Of a stretch of DNA of 64,000 bases, positions 1 to 8,566 are shown in pieces; the first letter of the stretch is position 1; each line of letters begins with the position of its first letter. The notes under the pieces are model-generated. The model saw only the letters and a list, made by a program, of their open reading frames with translations, made no database searches and was not told where the DNA came from. Source of the stretch: Pelagimonas varians (lineage in GTDB: Bacteria > Pseudomonadota > Alphaproteobacteria > Rhodobacterales > Rhodobacteraceae). The DNA lies in NCBI RefSeq assembly GCF_003208435.1, contig NZ_QKMF01000004.1, positions 248,001 through 312,000 of the forward strand, written 5' to 3'. The translations under genes were made by a program, and so were the position numbers.

Positions 1-430
1 GTCGGCCGTGATTGGTTACGGTGTGTTGGATCGACCAGGTTGCGCCGTCAATGATGCGTAGTTCGCGTGTGATCTGTAGCTTGGATTGGCGGCAAACGAC
101 GCTTTGAAGTGTGATATGCGCCTTGCTGCCTCCGGCAATTTCATAAGGCCCTGAATCCAGTGCAGCATAAGGCGCGCCGTCAGGCCACTTGGTGTGAGGC
201 GCAATCCAGGTTTTTTCACCGCCCCATAACGGGAACCCGAACTGAGGAGACCGTGTGGGAAAACCACGAAGATTTGTGATGTCGGGAATGAAATTCTTGA
301 GGTCACTGTTGTGAAACAAGAGCGATCGTCCTTGAAACACGACATCCCAAAGACGCCCACCGATGCCCGGTAGGATGATCAATTCGAGATCACCAGACTT
401 CAAAGTTTCCTGCTTCCAAACATCTGACAT
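1..430 (-). CDS. Aldose-1-epimerase/DUF4380-like protein, N-terminal part (cut by window edge)
   Basis: This reading frame starts at ATG 430 and runs off the left edge, so about 143 residues are visible. The translation opens MSDVWKQETLKSGDLELI and continues with LPGIGGRLWDVVFQG, SLLFHN, FPLWGGEKTWIAP and a run of beta-strand-like segments. The LPxxGGR...W..V.F.G pattern near the N-terminus, followed by an aromatic WGGEKTW stretch, is what galactose-mutarotase-fold proteins of the DUF4380 and aldose-epimerase type show. It lies downstream of the sugar binding-protein gene on the same strand, after a stem-loop, so it is probably the distal gene of that transport unit and may handle anomers of the imported sugar. 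The exact substrate is unknown and the C-terminal half is not visible. Confidence 0.6.
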   Translation of the reverse strand, partial: MSDVWKQETLKSGDLELIILPGIGGRLWDVVFQGRSLLFHNSDLKNFIPDITNLRGFPTRSPQFGFPLWGGEKTWIAPHTKWPDGAPYAALDSGPYEIAGGSKAHITLQSVVCRQSKLQITRELRIIDGATWSIQHTVTNHGR

Positions 431-455
431 CAAGGCACCCGGATCGTAAGAGGTT

Positions 456-480
456 CGGCACCGCGAGGTTTGCGGTGCCG
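456..480 (-). terminator. Intergenic stem-loop after the sugar-binding-protein gene
   Basis: A 9-bp perfect inverted repeat (CGGCACCGC / GCGGTGCCG) with a 7-base loop sits eight bases past the stop of the binding-protein gene at 488. No T-run follows on the minus strand. It therefore fits an mRNA-stabilising or attenuating hairpin that leaves the binding protein more abundant than the downstream mutarotase-like gene, rather than a full terminator. Confidence 0.5.
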
Positions 481-487
481 ATTGTGG

Positions 488-1486
488 TTAGGCGTGTTTA
501 AACTGGGCAACATTTTCGGCTGTAATCGCCATCACGCCAGTTTCAACCCGTTCGGGCAGCGGATTGATGCCTGCGGCTTTCCAATCAGGCAGCACCTTGA
601 GCGCGTCGGTGTTTTGCCAATGCATCATGTGAAATGCGAGAAAGATCTCCAGATAGGATTTCTGCGCCACTGCGCCAGAAATCGTTCCGTCTTCAATGTA
701 GGGCAACATGTCGTCGTTGCGGTCCATCGCGACAATCTTGATGTCGCCCTTACGCCCTGCTTCGGTCACGGCAATTGCAGCACCTTTGCCGCTGTCACCA
801 TCGGTGCCTCCGATCCCGACAATGTCGGGGTGCGCTTGAATCGCTTGGAGATAGGCGGTTGGCGCATAAGATGGATCTGCTTTGTCATTGACGACATCGA
901 CGACTTCGATCTCTGGGTATTTCTCGGCAAACACTTGTTTGTAGCCTTCGACCCGTTCAAGTGTTGATGGCGCAGGGAATGTTCCAAGGATCACTTTGCC
1001 TTTGCCGCCGATGGCTTGCGCCAGCATTTCGCCGCCAACCCGGCCAGCTTGTACGCCGTTAATCCCAAGGAATGTCGAACGCGGGCTTTCAGGGACATCG
1101 CCGATGCAGCAGGTGATTGGAATACCGGCTTCAACAGCACGTTCGATGCCGGGAGCCAATGTGGCAGGGTCACCGGGGAAGATCAAAATACCCGCTGGCC
1201 GGCGTGCAATCAATTCGTCAAGCTGGCGTGCCTGAGCTGCGGTATCGAAGTCCAGCGGACCAGTGAAGGTCGCTTTGATACCCATAATATCTTCTAGGTC
1301 TTTCATCGCATTGCGATAATCGACCCAAAATGGCACCTGTGTGACGATTGATAAAAAGACGTATTCCTTGCCCGCGGCTTGGGCCATTGCTTGGCTCGAC
1401 AGCATTGGCAAACCGAAAGCTGTTGCCAAGCCTGCGGCAGTACCTGCCGTTAGCAATGAACGCCGTTTGGTATCTATTTCAGTCAT
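488..1486 (-). CDS. Sugar ABC transporter substrate-binding protein (RbsB-like, Peripla_BP_4)
   Basis: The gene encodes a 332-residue periplasmic binding protein of the ribose/galactose-binding fold. The N-terminus has a twin-arginine-like motif (KRRSLL, R8-R9) followed by a hydrophobic stretch and an A-x-A cleavage region near residue 36, so Tat export is possible. The body shows the family hallmarks: an FLSIVTQVPFW opening strand, ARRPAGILIFPGDP in the middle, GIGGTDGDSGKGAA, and a terminal IVAMDRNDDM hinge strand. It follows the permease gene by about 50 bp and has a good GGGAGA ribosome site before ATG 1486. With the upstream permease and ATPase it forms a complete CUT2-type importer. The ligand is unknown; the divergent aldonate pathway points to a sugar or sugar lactone. 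Confidence 0.88.
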   Translation of the reverse strand: MTEIDTKRRSLLTAGTAAGLATAFGLPMLSSQAMAQAAGKEYVFLSIVTQVPFWVDYRNAMKDLEDIMGIKATFTGPLDFDTAAQARQLDELIARRPAGILIFPGDPATLAPGIERAVEAGIPITCCIGDVPESPRSTFLGINGVQAGRVGGEMLAQAIGGKGKVILGTFPAPSTLERVEGYKQVFAEKYPEIEVVDVVNDKADPSYAPTAYLQAIQAHPDIVGIGGTDGDSGKGAAIAVTEAGRKGDIKIVAMDRNDDMLPYIEDGTISGAVAQKSYLEIFLAFHMMHWQNTDALKVLPDWKAAGINPLPERVETGVMAITAENVAQFKHA

Positions 1487-1538
1487 AGTTTTCTCCCTTT
1501 GGGTATGAAGTGTTTGTTGAGACCTGCGTGAAATTTCA

Positions 1539-2531
1539 TCAGCCCTTTTTGCCGCGTATCAGCATGTCGAGCGCGACAGCACTGACCAGCACTCCGCCGA
1601 TCACGATCATCTGCCAGTAGATCGAAACGGCGAGCATGGTCATTGAGTTGTTAATGAGAGCCACAAAGACGACCCCCAGAAACGCGCCCAGAATTGTCCC
1701 TTCGCCACCTCGAAGCGAAGCCCCGCCAATGACCGCAGCAGCGAGCACCTGCAGTTCGATACCATTGCCTGCTGTTGGCGTTCCGCTCATGAGGCGAGAG
1801 GCAAGCAAGACACCGGCCAAAGCCGCCAACATTCCTGTCAGAACATAGGCGATAATCCGCACCCGATTGACATGGATACCCGAGAGCATCGCCGCTTTTT
1901 CGTTTGCGCCGATGAAATAAACCTGACGAAAGAACCGCGTGTGACGTACGGCTAGGTCGAAGATGACGACCAGAAAAAGTGTCAGTAAGACGAGCATTGG
2001 AAAGCCACCGAGCGAGGCCTTGCCGATCCAGGCAAAGTCGGCAGGTAAGCTCGATAATGAAAATCCTTCGGTTAACACCAAGGCGATGCCTCGGGTAATC
2101 GACATTGTCCCAAGAGTTGCGATCAATGGATTGATCCCGAGGGCTGTCACGAGAATCCCGTTTGAAAATCCAGCCACTGCGCCAAGCAGGATGCCACAAA
2201 CTGTTGCCATCGGGATGGACATGCCATCCAGCAAAAGCATCGCGACGACAGTAGAGGACAGCGCCATGACCGAGCCAACAGATAGGTCAAATCCGCCGGA
2301 GGCCAACAAAATTGCCATCCCGATGACAATGATCGCGTTGGGGGTCATGCCCACGGCAACCGCTCGAAAATTGGCAGCCGAAAAGAAATAAGGACTGAGC
2401 CAAGACATGGTTATTATTATTGCGACGATCAACACAATCAGCGTCAATTCGCGAACGTCAACAAATGCTTTAAAGACCCGCTTCAGGCCAGTTTTTGCAT
2501 TAGTGGTTTCTGTACTAAGTGCTGCGTCCAC
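1539..2531 (-). CDS. Sugar ABC transporter permease (RbsC-like)
   Basis: This is a polytopic inner-membrane permease of the RbsC/CUT2 family, with about eight to ten hydrophobic segments. Family motifs visible are GMAILLASGGFDLSVGSVMAL in the first third, ALGINPLIATLGTM, and the C-terminal EAA-like block ELQVLAAAVIGGASLRGGEG. The start chosen is GTG 2531, because it follows the ATPase stop codon (2535-2533) by one base and has CGGAG about eight bases upstream. A longer TTG-initiated frame from 2564 would overlap the ATPase and lacks a ribosome site. The product is about 330 residues, the usual family length. It should pair with the ATPase upstream and the binding protein downstream. Confidence 0.88.
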   Translation of the reverse strand: MDAALSTETTNAKTGLKRVFKAFVDVRELTLIVLIVAIIITMSWLSPYFFSAANFRAVAVGMTPNAIIVIGMAILLASGGFDLSVGSVMALSSTVVAMLLLDGMSIPMATVCGILLGAVAGFSNGILVTALGINPLIATLGTMSITRGIALVLTEGFSLSSLPADFAWIGKASLGGFPMLVLLTLFLVVIFDLAVRHTRFFRQVYFIGANEKAAMLSGIHVNRVRIIAYVLTGMLAALAGVLLASRLMSGTPTAGNGIELQVLAAAVIGGASLRGGEGTILGAFLGVVFVALINNSMTMLAVSIYWQMIVIGGVLVSAVALDMLIRGKKG

Positions 2532-2532
2532 G

Positions 2533-4098
2533 TCAAAGCTCCGCGTTAGATTGTGTTTGATCAAAAGTGGGTGATGGCAGTCCCGCTGCCATTTGCAGCA
2601 GCAAATCGTCCGTTGCGTCTCTGGCTGCTACAGAACCGGATATGCGTCCTTCGTGAATGACGAGAATATTCGTCGCCAGCGAAACAAGTTCGGGGAAATC
2701 CGAAGAGACAACAAGTATCGCCATTCCTGCCGCAGCGCGGCGCATCAATTCGGTGTGAATTTGGAATTTTGCCCCAACATCGACACCCTTGGTCGGCTCT
2801 TCGATTATGAGAAGGTCCGGAGACCGCTCCAGCCATTTGGCCAACATGATTTTTTGCTGATTGCCACCTGATAATGCGCCAATTTTTTCTTCTGGACCGC
2901 GCGTCTTGACGCTAAAACTGGCAATTGCGCTGTCGCTGGCTGCCCTGATCGATTTGGCGTTCAAGAGACCGAAAGACGTGTGTTTCTCCATGCTGGATGA
3001 CACAAGGTTCGCGCTTAACGGATCATCCAGAAACAGGCCTTCGGTTTTGCGTTCCTCGGGAACAAAACCAACCCCGGCGCGCATTGCAGCTCTTAGGGAG
3101 GCGAAGGCAATCTTCTGGCCATTCAACGTGACGCTTCCGGTATCGGACTGCGTCAAACCGGCAATGCAACGCACAATTTCGCTGCGGCGTGATCCCAAAA
3201 GTCCAGCAAGGCCAAGTATTTCGCCCTTTCGAACCTGAAAACTGATATCGGAAAAATGTCCATCCTGCGAAAGGTTGTTCACGGCCAAAACGACATCGCC
3301 CAGCTTGTCGATTGACCGTTCAACGTCACCTGGATGCGCGCTTCCGATCATCTCAGCGACAACCTGTGTTTGACTGGTATCTTGTGTCGCGTTGCAGCTG
3401 ATCATATGACCGTCGCGCAACACAGAAATCCGATCCGCAATTGCAAAGATTTCAGACATATGATGGCTGACATAGACAATTCCGATACCGCGAGCGGTCA
3501 GTTTTCTTAAAACTTTAAAGAGGGCTTCAACCTCGTCCGGAGTGAGTGCCGAGGTTGGCTCGTCAAGAAGCAGAACCTTTGAATCAAGCGACAGCGCTTT
3601 GGCGATTTCAACGATCTGGCGTGTGCTGATCGGCAGACTATCGACCGGTGCTGTCACATCGAGTGCGAGATCGAATTCCGCCAGGAGCGCTTCGGCCCGA
3701 CGCCTCAGCGCCTTCCAGTCGACAACGCCAAACCGTGAAGGAGCGCGCCCGGCAAAAATGTTTTCGGCAATGGAGAGGGAACCGGCGAGGCTGAGTTCTT
3801 GAAAGACACAACTGATCCCGAGGTCTTGGGCATGAGAAGGGCCAAGAATGCGGACGGTTTCTCCGTCTCGTCTAATGTCACCGGAAGAGGGCGTGTGAAG
3901 CCCGTAAAGAAGGCTGAGGCAAGTCGATTTACCAGCGCCATTTTCACCTACAAGTGCATGTATTTCGCCCTGATTGAGAGCGAAGTCGATGTCTTTCAGA
4001 ACAGCGTTGGAGCCGAAGCTCTTTTGAACGCCATGCAGTGAAAGCAGGCTTTTCGAACGCACTGCGTTTGAATCTTTTAATTGTCGTGAATCCACCAA
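2533..4098 (-). CDS. Sugar ABC transporter ATP-binding protein (RbsA-like, duplicated ATPase)
   Basis: The 521-residue protein carries two fused ABC domains, as in RbsA, MglA and XylG. The first has a standard Walker A (GENGAGKST, residues 51-59), an atypical signature (LPISTRQIVEIAKAL) and Walker B KVLLLDEPTSAL. The second has the family's degenerate Walker A (GLLGSRRSE), a perfect signature LSGGNQQKIMLAKWL, and Walker B LLIIEEPTKGVD in which the usual Asp is Glu. The start is TTG 4098, placed six bases after GGGAGG; a GTG follows directly and is an alternative. It is the first gene of the leftward transport unit. A TCTGATATTTCAGA palindrome lies just upstream, so a GntR regulator probably controls it. 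Confidence 0.9.
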   Translation of the reverse strand: MVDSRQLKDSNAVRSKSLLSLHGVQKSFGSNAVLKDIDFALNQGEIHALVGENGAGKSTCLSLLYGLHTPSSGDIRRDGETVRILGPSHAQDLGISCVFQELSLAGSLSIAENIFAGRAPSRFGVVDWKALRRRAEALLAEFDLALDVTAPVDSLPISTRQIVEIAKALSLDSKVLLLDEPTSALTPDEVEALFKVLRKLTARGIGIVYVSHHMSEIFAIADRISVLRDGHMISCNATQDTSQTQVVAEMIGSAHPGDVERSIDKLGDVVLAVNNLSQDGHFSDISFQVRKGEILGLAGLLGSRRSEIVRCIAGLTQSDTGSVTLNGQKIAFASLRAAMRAGVGFVPEERKTEGLFLDDPLSANLVSSSMEKHTSFGLLNAKSIRAASDSAIASFSVKTRGPEEKIGALSGGNQQKIMLAKWLERSPDLLIIEEPTKGVDVGAKFQIHTELMRRAAAGMAILVVSSDFPELVSLATNILVIHEGRISGSVAARDATDDLLLQMAAGLPSPTFDQTQSNAEL

Positions 4099-4125
4099 AA
4101 ATATCCTCCCGCCTTAAGGGTGGCG

Positions 4126-4139
4126 TCTGATATTTCAGA
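4126..4139. promoter_or_regulatory. Putative GntR operator (TCTGA-N4-TCAGA) upstream of the ATPase gene
   Basis: The 14-base element TCTGATATTTCAGA is a palindrome with 5-bp arms and a 4-bp spacer. Read on the minus strand it is identical, base for base, to the element at 19895-19908 in front of the TRAP operon. It lies 27 bases upstream of the ATPase start and between that gene and the GntR gene. It is a strong candidate binding site for one or both FCD-type regulators in the window. Confidence 0.6.
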
Positions 4140-4273
4140 TGTCAACGAAAATTAAATTCAATTAAGACAGCGACATGGCGCGAAGTGATGTGATCAGGAT
4201 CGGTGACACATCGCGATATTGTCCAGTTGTCAGTCGGGTTTTTAAGGCGTGCTCATCCCGTTATGACGTCATT

Positions 4274-4927
4274 TCAGGACTCTTTGATGGACGATGCATA
4301 AGTCTGGCGAGTTCTGTCGATGTGCTCAGAAAGCAAGCGTCGGATTTCTGCCAAATCACTTTTCTGAACCGCTTCTGCGAGACCAATATGTTCTTCGAAA
4401 GACAATTGGGTGTGTTGGGGGAGTGCAGACAAGTGAGTGCGAAGCGCCGCAATTTTTCCAACGTACCGGTCATAGCTGGCAGAAAGATAATCGTTCTCAC
4501 AATTTTTGAAAATGGCTTGGTGAAAGGCCGTGTCGAGTTCAAGGTATTTGGCCTCATCGCCAGATTTTCGTGCCGCACTCATATCTTTGACGATCCGGAT
4601 CATGTCGCTTGAAAGGGCCTTTTGATTGCGCTTGAGTGCCAATTCGAACGCGGCTGTTTCGATGGTTTGACGGAAGTCACAGATCTGGTTCACCTCGTGT
4701 TCCGTCAACGTAAAAACACGTGCGCCTTTTTGGGGCTCAATCGTGACAAGACCTTCGTCTCGTAACTGCGCGAGGGCCTCGCGGACGGGTGATTTGGATA
4801 CCCCGAGTTCATCCGAGATGCCGCGTTCCGAGAGAACTTGGCCCATCTTTAGTTCGCCACCGACGATCCGTCCCCGCAAATGTTCCAGTGCGAGCTCTCT
4901 GAGTGATTTTGGGCGCGTGAGTGTCAT
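4274..4927 (-). CDS. GntR-family (FadR/FCD subfamily) transcriptional regulator
   Basis: This 217-residue regulator has a winged helix-turn-helix at residues about 8-72 (helix with SDELGVSKSPVREALAQL) and an FCD ligand-binding domain from about 80 to 205. The metal-binding set of the FCD family is complete: D132, H136 (DTAFHQAIF), H180 (FEEH) and H202 (LSEHID). Such regulators usually bind a sugar acid or other carboxylate and release DNA. It sits between two divergent transport units and is transcribed away from the lactonase operon, with a pair of palindromes in the shared intergenic region. It aligns without gaps to the second GntR protein (19986-20645), so the two are paralogues. It probably represses both flanking units and itself. 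Confidence 0.88.
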   Translation of the reverse strand: MTLTRPKSLRELALEHLRGRIVGGELKMGQVLSERGISDELGVSKSPVREALAQLRDEGLVTIEPQKGARVFTLTEHEVNQICDFRQTIETAAFELALKRNQKALSSDMIRIVKDMSAARKSGDEAKYLELDTAFHQAIFKNCENDYLSASYDRYVGKIAALRTHLSALPQHTQLSFEEHIGLAEAVQKSDLAEIRRLLSEHIDRTRQTYASSIKES

Positions 4928-4948
4928 GGTCGGTCCATTTTTTTGTTG

Positions 4949-4997
4949 TCAGATTATAATATCTGATATACCAAGTCCCGCAAGCTGGTATATCAGA
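4949..4997. promoter_or_regulatory. Compound operator between the GntR gene and the lactonase operon
   Basis: Two inverted repeats overlap here. TCAGAT-N6-ATCTGA spans 4949-4966, and a perfect 12-bp inverted repeat TCTGATATACCA / TGGTATATCAGA spans 4962-4973 and 4986-4997 with a 12-bp spacer. Each arm of the second repeat also resembles the TGGTATACCA half-palindromes bound by FadR-type GntR proteins. Placement between divergent starts (4927 and 5028) suits a repressor controlling both directions. Confidence 0.65.
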
Positions 4998-5027
4998 CAC
5001 CAGTAGATTCTTACTAGGGAGGGCAAG

Positions 5028-5891
5028 TTGATCAGCGCAAAACTCATACTTGATTGCAAAAACCAGCACGGAGAGGGCATTTTTTGGAATGCCGCGGATG
5101 GCTTGGTTTGGTGGACAGATATCGAAGGGCGCACTGTGTGGTCCTTTGATCCGGCCACATTGCAAGAACATACCTATGAAATGCGGGACCGTGTCTGTTG
5201 TTTCGCCCCGCGCAAGTCAGGTGGTCTGATCGTTGCCTTTGCTGACCGGATTTCCCTGTTCGACTTGGAAACCGGACGCGAAGAGAAAATCTGCGATTTT
5301 GAACCTGACAACCCGGAAACGCGCACAAATGACGGGCGTACCGATCGGTTGGGGCGTTTTGTCGTTGGCGGCATGAACGAAAAGTCCAGGAAGGCGAACT
5401 CATCTGTGATCCGGATCGACGAAAAGCTGAACGTAGAAACGTTGTTAGAGGGCGTGTCTTGCGCCAATTCAACCTGCTTTGGCCCGGATGGTACCACCAT
5501 GTTTTTCGCCGATACACCTGATCGCGAAATTCTCGCCTTCGACTATGGCGCTGAATTGTCAAACCGACGCGTTTTGGCGTCCTTTCTGGATGAACCCGGA
5601 TTGCCGGACGGGTCCTGCGTCGACGCAGAAGGCGGTGTCTGGAATGCGGAATGGGAGGGGAGGCGTGTCGTGCGTATCAACCCCGAAGGGCAGATCGATA
5701 CTGTGATCGACGTGCCTGTCTGGAAACCGACGTGTTGTGCCTTTGGCGGACCAGAACTCGATACTTTGTACATCACCTCGTCGCGATTGATGAGCGACGA
5801 AGTCGCGCTGGCGCGCGAACCACATTCAGGGGGGCTGTTCGCAGTCAAACCCGGCTTCAAAGGGCTTCAGGACAGTCTGTTCTGTGGCTGA
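5028..5891 (+). CDS. SMP-30/gluconolactonase family lactonase
   Basis: The protein is a 287-residue six-bladed beta-propeller of the SMP-30/LRE family. Characteristic pieces are HGEGIFWNAADGLVWWTDIEG at the start, where the Glu is a metal ligand in this family, TNDGRTDRLGRFVVGGM (Asn-Asp metal site), FGPDGTTMFFADT, and LPDGSCVDAEGGVWNAEW carrying the catalytic Asp. These enzymes hydrolyse sugar lactones to aldonic acids in the cytoplasm. The start is TTG 5028, five bases after AGGGAGGG; no ATG fits. It is the first gene of a 13-gene operon ending in DgoK, DgoA and MgsA, so it very likely opens the lactone made by one of the SDR dehydrogenases. Confidence 0.87.
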   Translation: MISAKLILDCKNQHGEGIFWNAADGLVWWTDIEGRTVWSFDPATLQEHTYEMRDRVCCFAPRKSGGLIVAFADRISLFDLETGREEKICDFEPDNPETRTNDGRTDRLGRFVVGGMNEKSRKANSSVIRIDEKLNVETLLEGVSCANSTCFGPDGTTMFFADTPDREILAFDYGAELSNRRVLASFLDEPGLPDGSCVDAEGGVWNAEWEGRRVVRINPEGQIDTVIDVPVWKPTCCAFGGPELDTLYITSSRLMSDEVALAREPHSGGLFAVKPGFKGLQDSLFCG

Positions 5892-5914
5892 AGACGATGA
5901 TCAGGGAGGAATAA

Positions 5915-6949
5915 ATGATCAATTATCTCAAGGCGACAACAATAGCCGTAACGGTTTCACTGTGCGCGAACGCAGCAGCCGCTGAGGACTATCCTGCACC
6001 TGTGCCGATGATGGACGGCGCGCAGGCTGCAATCGATGCGATCACTCCGAAAAACGAGACGTTTCGCATCGCTTACATGCCCCCGGCGACAGAGTTCAAT
6101 TACTATATTGCGGTTGGCGAAGGCATCAAAGCAATCGCGGCAGAGCAAGGGGCCGAGGTCTTTATGCTCGCACCGCAGAGTGGTGCCGACATTAATGGTC
6201 AAATGGGTATGATCCAAGATGTCCTGACACAAGATGTCGACGCCATCATCTTTGGAACGCATGATGAATTTGCGGCAGCGCCGCTGATCAAGAAGGCTGT
6301 TGACCAAGGTATTGCTGTCTTGATGATCAATTCTGACATCCCGAACTTCCCGACACCAATTCACGGCGTTGTCGGATATTCACAACGAAATGGCACACAC
6401 AAGATAGCCGATTGGGCGATCGAGACCTATGGCGGTGAGCCAGTGAAAGTCGGGATCATCGAAGGCCAACCGGGGTATCACTCAACAGAGCGTGTTGGCG
6501 GTTTCTTGGATGGTATCGAGGGCAACGAAGATTTCGAGGTTGTGGTTTCCATCCCCGGTGGCTGGAACGTTGAAGGTGGCAATACCGCTGGTATGGATAT
6601 TCTTCAGTCGCATCCGGATTTGGACGTTATCTTCGCGGCAAACGACTACATGATCATTGGCGCGTCATTCGCGGCCAAAGCGCTGGGTCGCTCTGATATT
6701 GCACTGCTTGGCAATGACGGCGACACCTCTGGTCTGGAAGAAATCGCGGCCGGAAATGTGACGGCAACGGTCAACACGTCACCCTACCTTATGGGGCAGG
6801 CGGCAATGCACGCCACACTGGACGCGCTTGAGGGTACGTATCCCGGTGGTTGGATCGAGACGCCCACGTCTATCGAAGACAAAAACGGTGCGATTGCGGT
6901 GCTTCAAGAGCCTGAAAAGCTCTTCCCGTTGCCATCCAAAGAATACTGA
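5915..6949 (+). CDS. Sugar ABC transporter substrate-binding protein (Peripla_BP_4), second system
   Basis: A 344-residue periplasmic sugar-binding protein begins at ATG 5915 after a strong AGGGAGGA site. A Sec signal peptide covers about the first 23 residues (hydrophobic core then CANAAAAED). The mature part has the type I binding fold: FRIAYMPPATEFNYYIAVGEG, VDAIIFGTHDEFAAAPLI, VKVGIIEGQPGYHSTERVGGF, LDVIFAANDYMIIGA and IALLGNDGDTSG. It is only distantly similar to the binding protein at 488-1486, so the two importers in this block probably recognise different ligands. A stem-loop follows it before the ATPase gene. Confidence 0.88.
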   Translation: MINYLKATTIAVTVSLCANAAAAEDYPAPVPMMDGAQAAIDAITPKNETFRIAYMPPATEFNYYIAVGEGIKAIAAEQGAEVFMLAPQSGADINGQMGMIQDVLTQDVDAIIFGTHDEFAAAPLIKKAVDQGIAVLMINSDIPNFPTPIHGVVGYSQRNGTHKIADWAIETYGGEPVKVGIIEGQPGYHSTERVGGFLDGIEGNEDFEVVVSIPGGWNVEGGNTAGMDILQSHPDLDVIFAANDYMIIGASFAAKALGRSDIALLGNDGDTSGLEEIAAGNVTATVNTSPYLMGQAAMHATLDALEGTYPGGWIETPTSIEDKNGAIAVLQEPEKLFPLPSKEY

Positions 6950-6965
6950 GCCTCCTCCTGTTCCT

Positions 6966-6989
6966 CGGCGGTGCGCAATGGTGCCGCCG
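6966..6989 (+). terminator. Stem-loop between binding protein and ATPase genes
   Basis: CGGCGG (6966-6971) pairs with CCGCCG (6984-6989), and the stem can be extended inward by a C-G pair and two wobble pairs. It occupies the gap between the binding-protein gene and the ATPase gene and lacks a T-run. A role in protecting the upstream message, giving excess binding protein, is more likely than termination. The same arrangement is seen at 456-480. Confidence 0.4.
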
Positions 6990-7030
6990 GGGGGCGCACA
7001 CAGTGTTCCTTTCAATTTTTAACTCGAGAG

Positions 7031-8566
7031 ATGACCATGACGAGCGATACCACTCCTCTTTGGGAATTTGCCGACATAAGCAAGGCATACCCTGGCGTTC
7101 TCGCGAACGACAAAGTTTGTATCAAGCTGATGAAGGGGTCTATCCACGGTCTGTTGGGTGAAAACGGCTGCGGTAAATCAACAATGATCAAGACGCTTTC
7201 AGGTGTTCAGCAACCTGACAGTGGACGCATCCTTTACAATGGAAAAGCGGTGCAAATATCTGATCCGCTTGCCGCGCGAGATCTTGGCATCGCCACAGTA
7301 TTTCAGGAATTTTCCATCGTGCCGACCTTGTCTGTGGGAGAGAACATCTTCCTTGGAAACATGCCGCGTTCGCGACTGGGCGCAATTGATTGGCGCAAAG
7401 TCAATTCAGAGTCTGCACGTGTTCTAAAAGAGATGGACGTCAACATCCATCCCGAAGCAATCACTGGCGATCTGTCTGTTGGAGAGCAACAGCTTGTTGA
7501 GATCGCAAAGGCGGTCGCGATGGACGCCAGCATGATCATTCTGGACGAGCCAACGGCCGCGTTGGGTGAAGAAGAAATCGAACAATTGCACCAGCTTTTG
7601 CGGAATATGCGCCGTCGCGGGACCGCAATCCTTTATGTCTCACACCGCTTGGATGAGGTGGAACGGATTGTGGATGAAGTCACAATTTTGCGGGGGGGCC
7701 GGGTTGTCAGTGCGGCAGGTGAGACCGAAATCAATGTCAGCGAAATCGTAAGTGCGATGGTTGGCGGGGATGTCGGCGAGCATTATCCCAAAGAGAACAA
7801 TGCCACCGACGATGTGGTTCTGCGGGCCTCGGGCTTGAGGACAAAAGCCGGGGTCAGTGACGCGACTTTCGATCTGAGAAAGGGCGAAGTCCTTGGGCTT
7901 GGCGGAGTTCTGGGCAGTGGTCGAACCGAAATTGCACGTGCCTTGTTCGGAGTTGACACATTGACTGAAGGATCGGTGGAGCTGGGTGGCTCACCGGTAA
8001 AATTTCGCAATGAGATGGACGCCATCAAGGCGGGGATGGCTCTGGTTCCGGAGAACCGAAAAACCGACGGGCTATTCTTCAATTTCAGGGCCAGCGGAAA
8101 TATCACGGCGGCATCGCTCGCCGAAATCTCCAAATTGGGCATCCTTGACCTTTTGACAGAAGCAGACGGCACAGAGCGCCTGATTGACGAGCTTGAAATC
8201 TCGGCGCAGGCAGAAGCCAAGACCGTTAACTTTTTATCAGGCGGCAACCAACAAAAAATAGTCATCGCTCGGTGGTTGTTCGCGGACGCGCAGGTTTTGA
8301 TCTTGGATGAACCGACGCAGGGCATCGATATCGGTGCCAAGATCGCGGTCTACAAGTTGATGAACACGCTTACACGCGCGGGCAAGTCAATCATTCTGAT
8401 TAGTTCCGACCACGACGAGTTACTCGCGATGAGCGACCGTGTCGCCGTTGTTCAACATGGAGCCATCAAAAAGATCGTTGCTGCGAAAGAGTTGTCACAT
8501 GACGACCTTGTGCGCGCTTCGGCTGACAACATTGAACACGTATCGAAGGAGCAACTGGCCTCATGA
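7031..8566 (+). CDS. Sugar ABC transporter ATP-binding protein (RbsA-like), second system
   Basis: The 511-residue product has two ABC domains in tandem. Domain one has Walker A GENGCGKST (residues 43-51), signature LSVGEQQLVEIAKAV and Walker B MIILDEPTAAL. Domain two has the usual degenerate P-loop (GVLGSGRTE), signature LSGGNQQKIVIARWL and Walker B LILDEPTQGID. ATG 7031 is preferred over the upstream GTG at 6971, because the extra 20 residues would be encoded by the intergenic stem-loop. Its stop overlaps the permease start by four bases (ATGA), the sign of translational coupling. Confidence 0.9.
   Translation: MTMTSDTTPLWEFADISKAYPGVLANDKVCIKLMKGSIHGLLGENGCGKSTMIKTLSGVQQPDSGRILYNGKAVQISDPLAARDLGIATVFQEFSIVPTLSVGENIFLGNMPRSRLGAIDWRKVNSESARVLKEMDVNIHPEAITGDLSVGEQQLVEIAKAVAMDASMIILDEPTAALGEEEIEQLHQLLRNMRRRGTAILYVSHRLDEVERIVDEVTILRGGRVVSAAGETEINVSEIVSAMVGGDVGEHYPKENNATDDVVLRASGLRTKAGVSDATFDLRKGEVLGLGGVLGSGRTEIARALFGVDTLTEGSVELGGSPVKFRNEMDAIKAGMALVPENRKTDGLFFNFRASGNITAASLAEISKLGILDLLTEADGTERLIDELEISAQAEAKTVNFLSGGNQQKIVIARWLFADAQVLILDEPTQGIDIGAKIAVYKLMNTLTRAGKSIILISSDHDELLAMSDRVAVVQHGAIKKIVAAKELSHDDLVRASADNIEHVSKEQLAS

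Noticed and set aside
16-360. 114-codon minus-strand frame at the left edge
   Set aside because: It is a different frame of the same strand as the mutarotase-like gene, which starts at 430 and runs off the edge with recognisable motifs.
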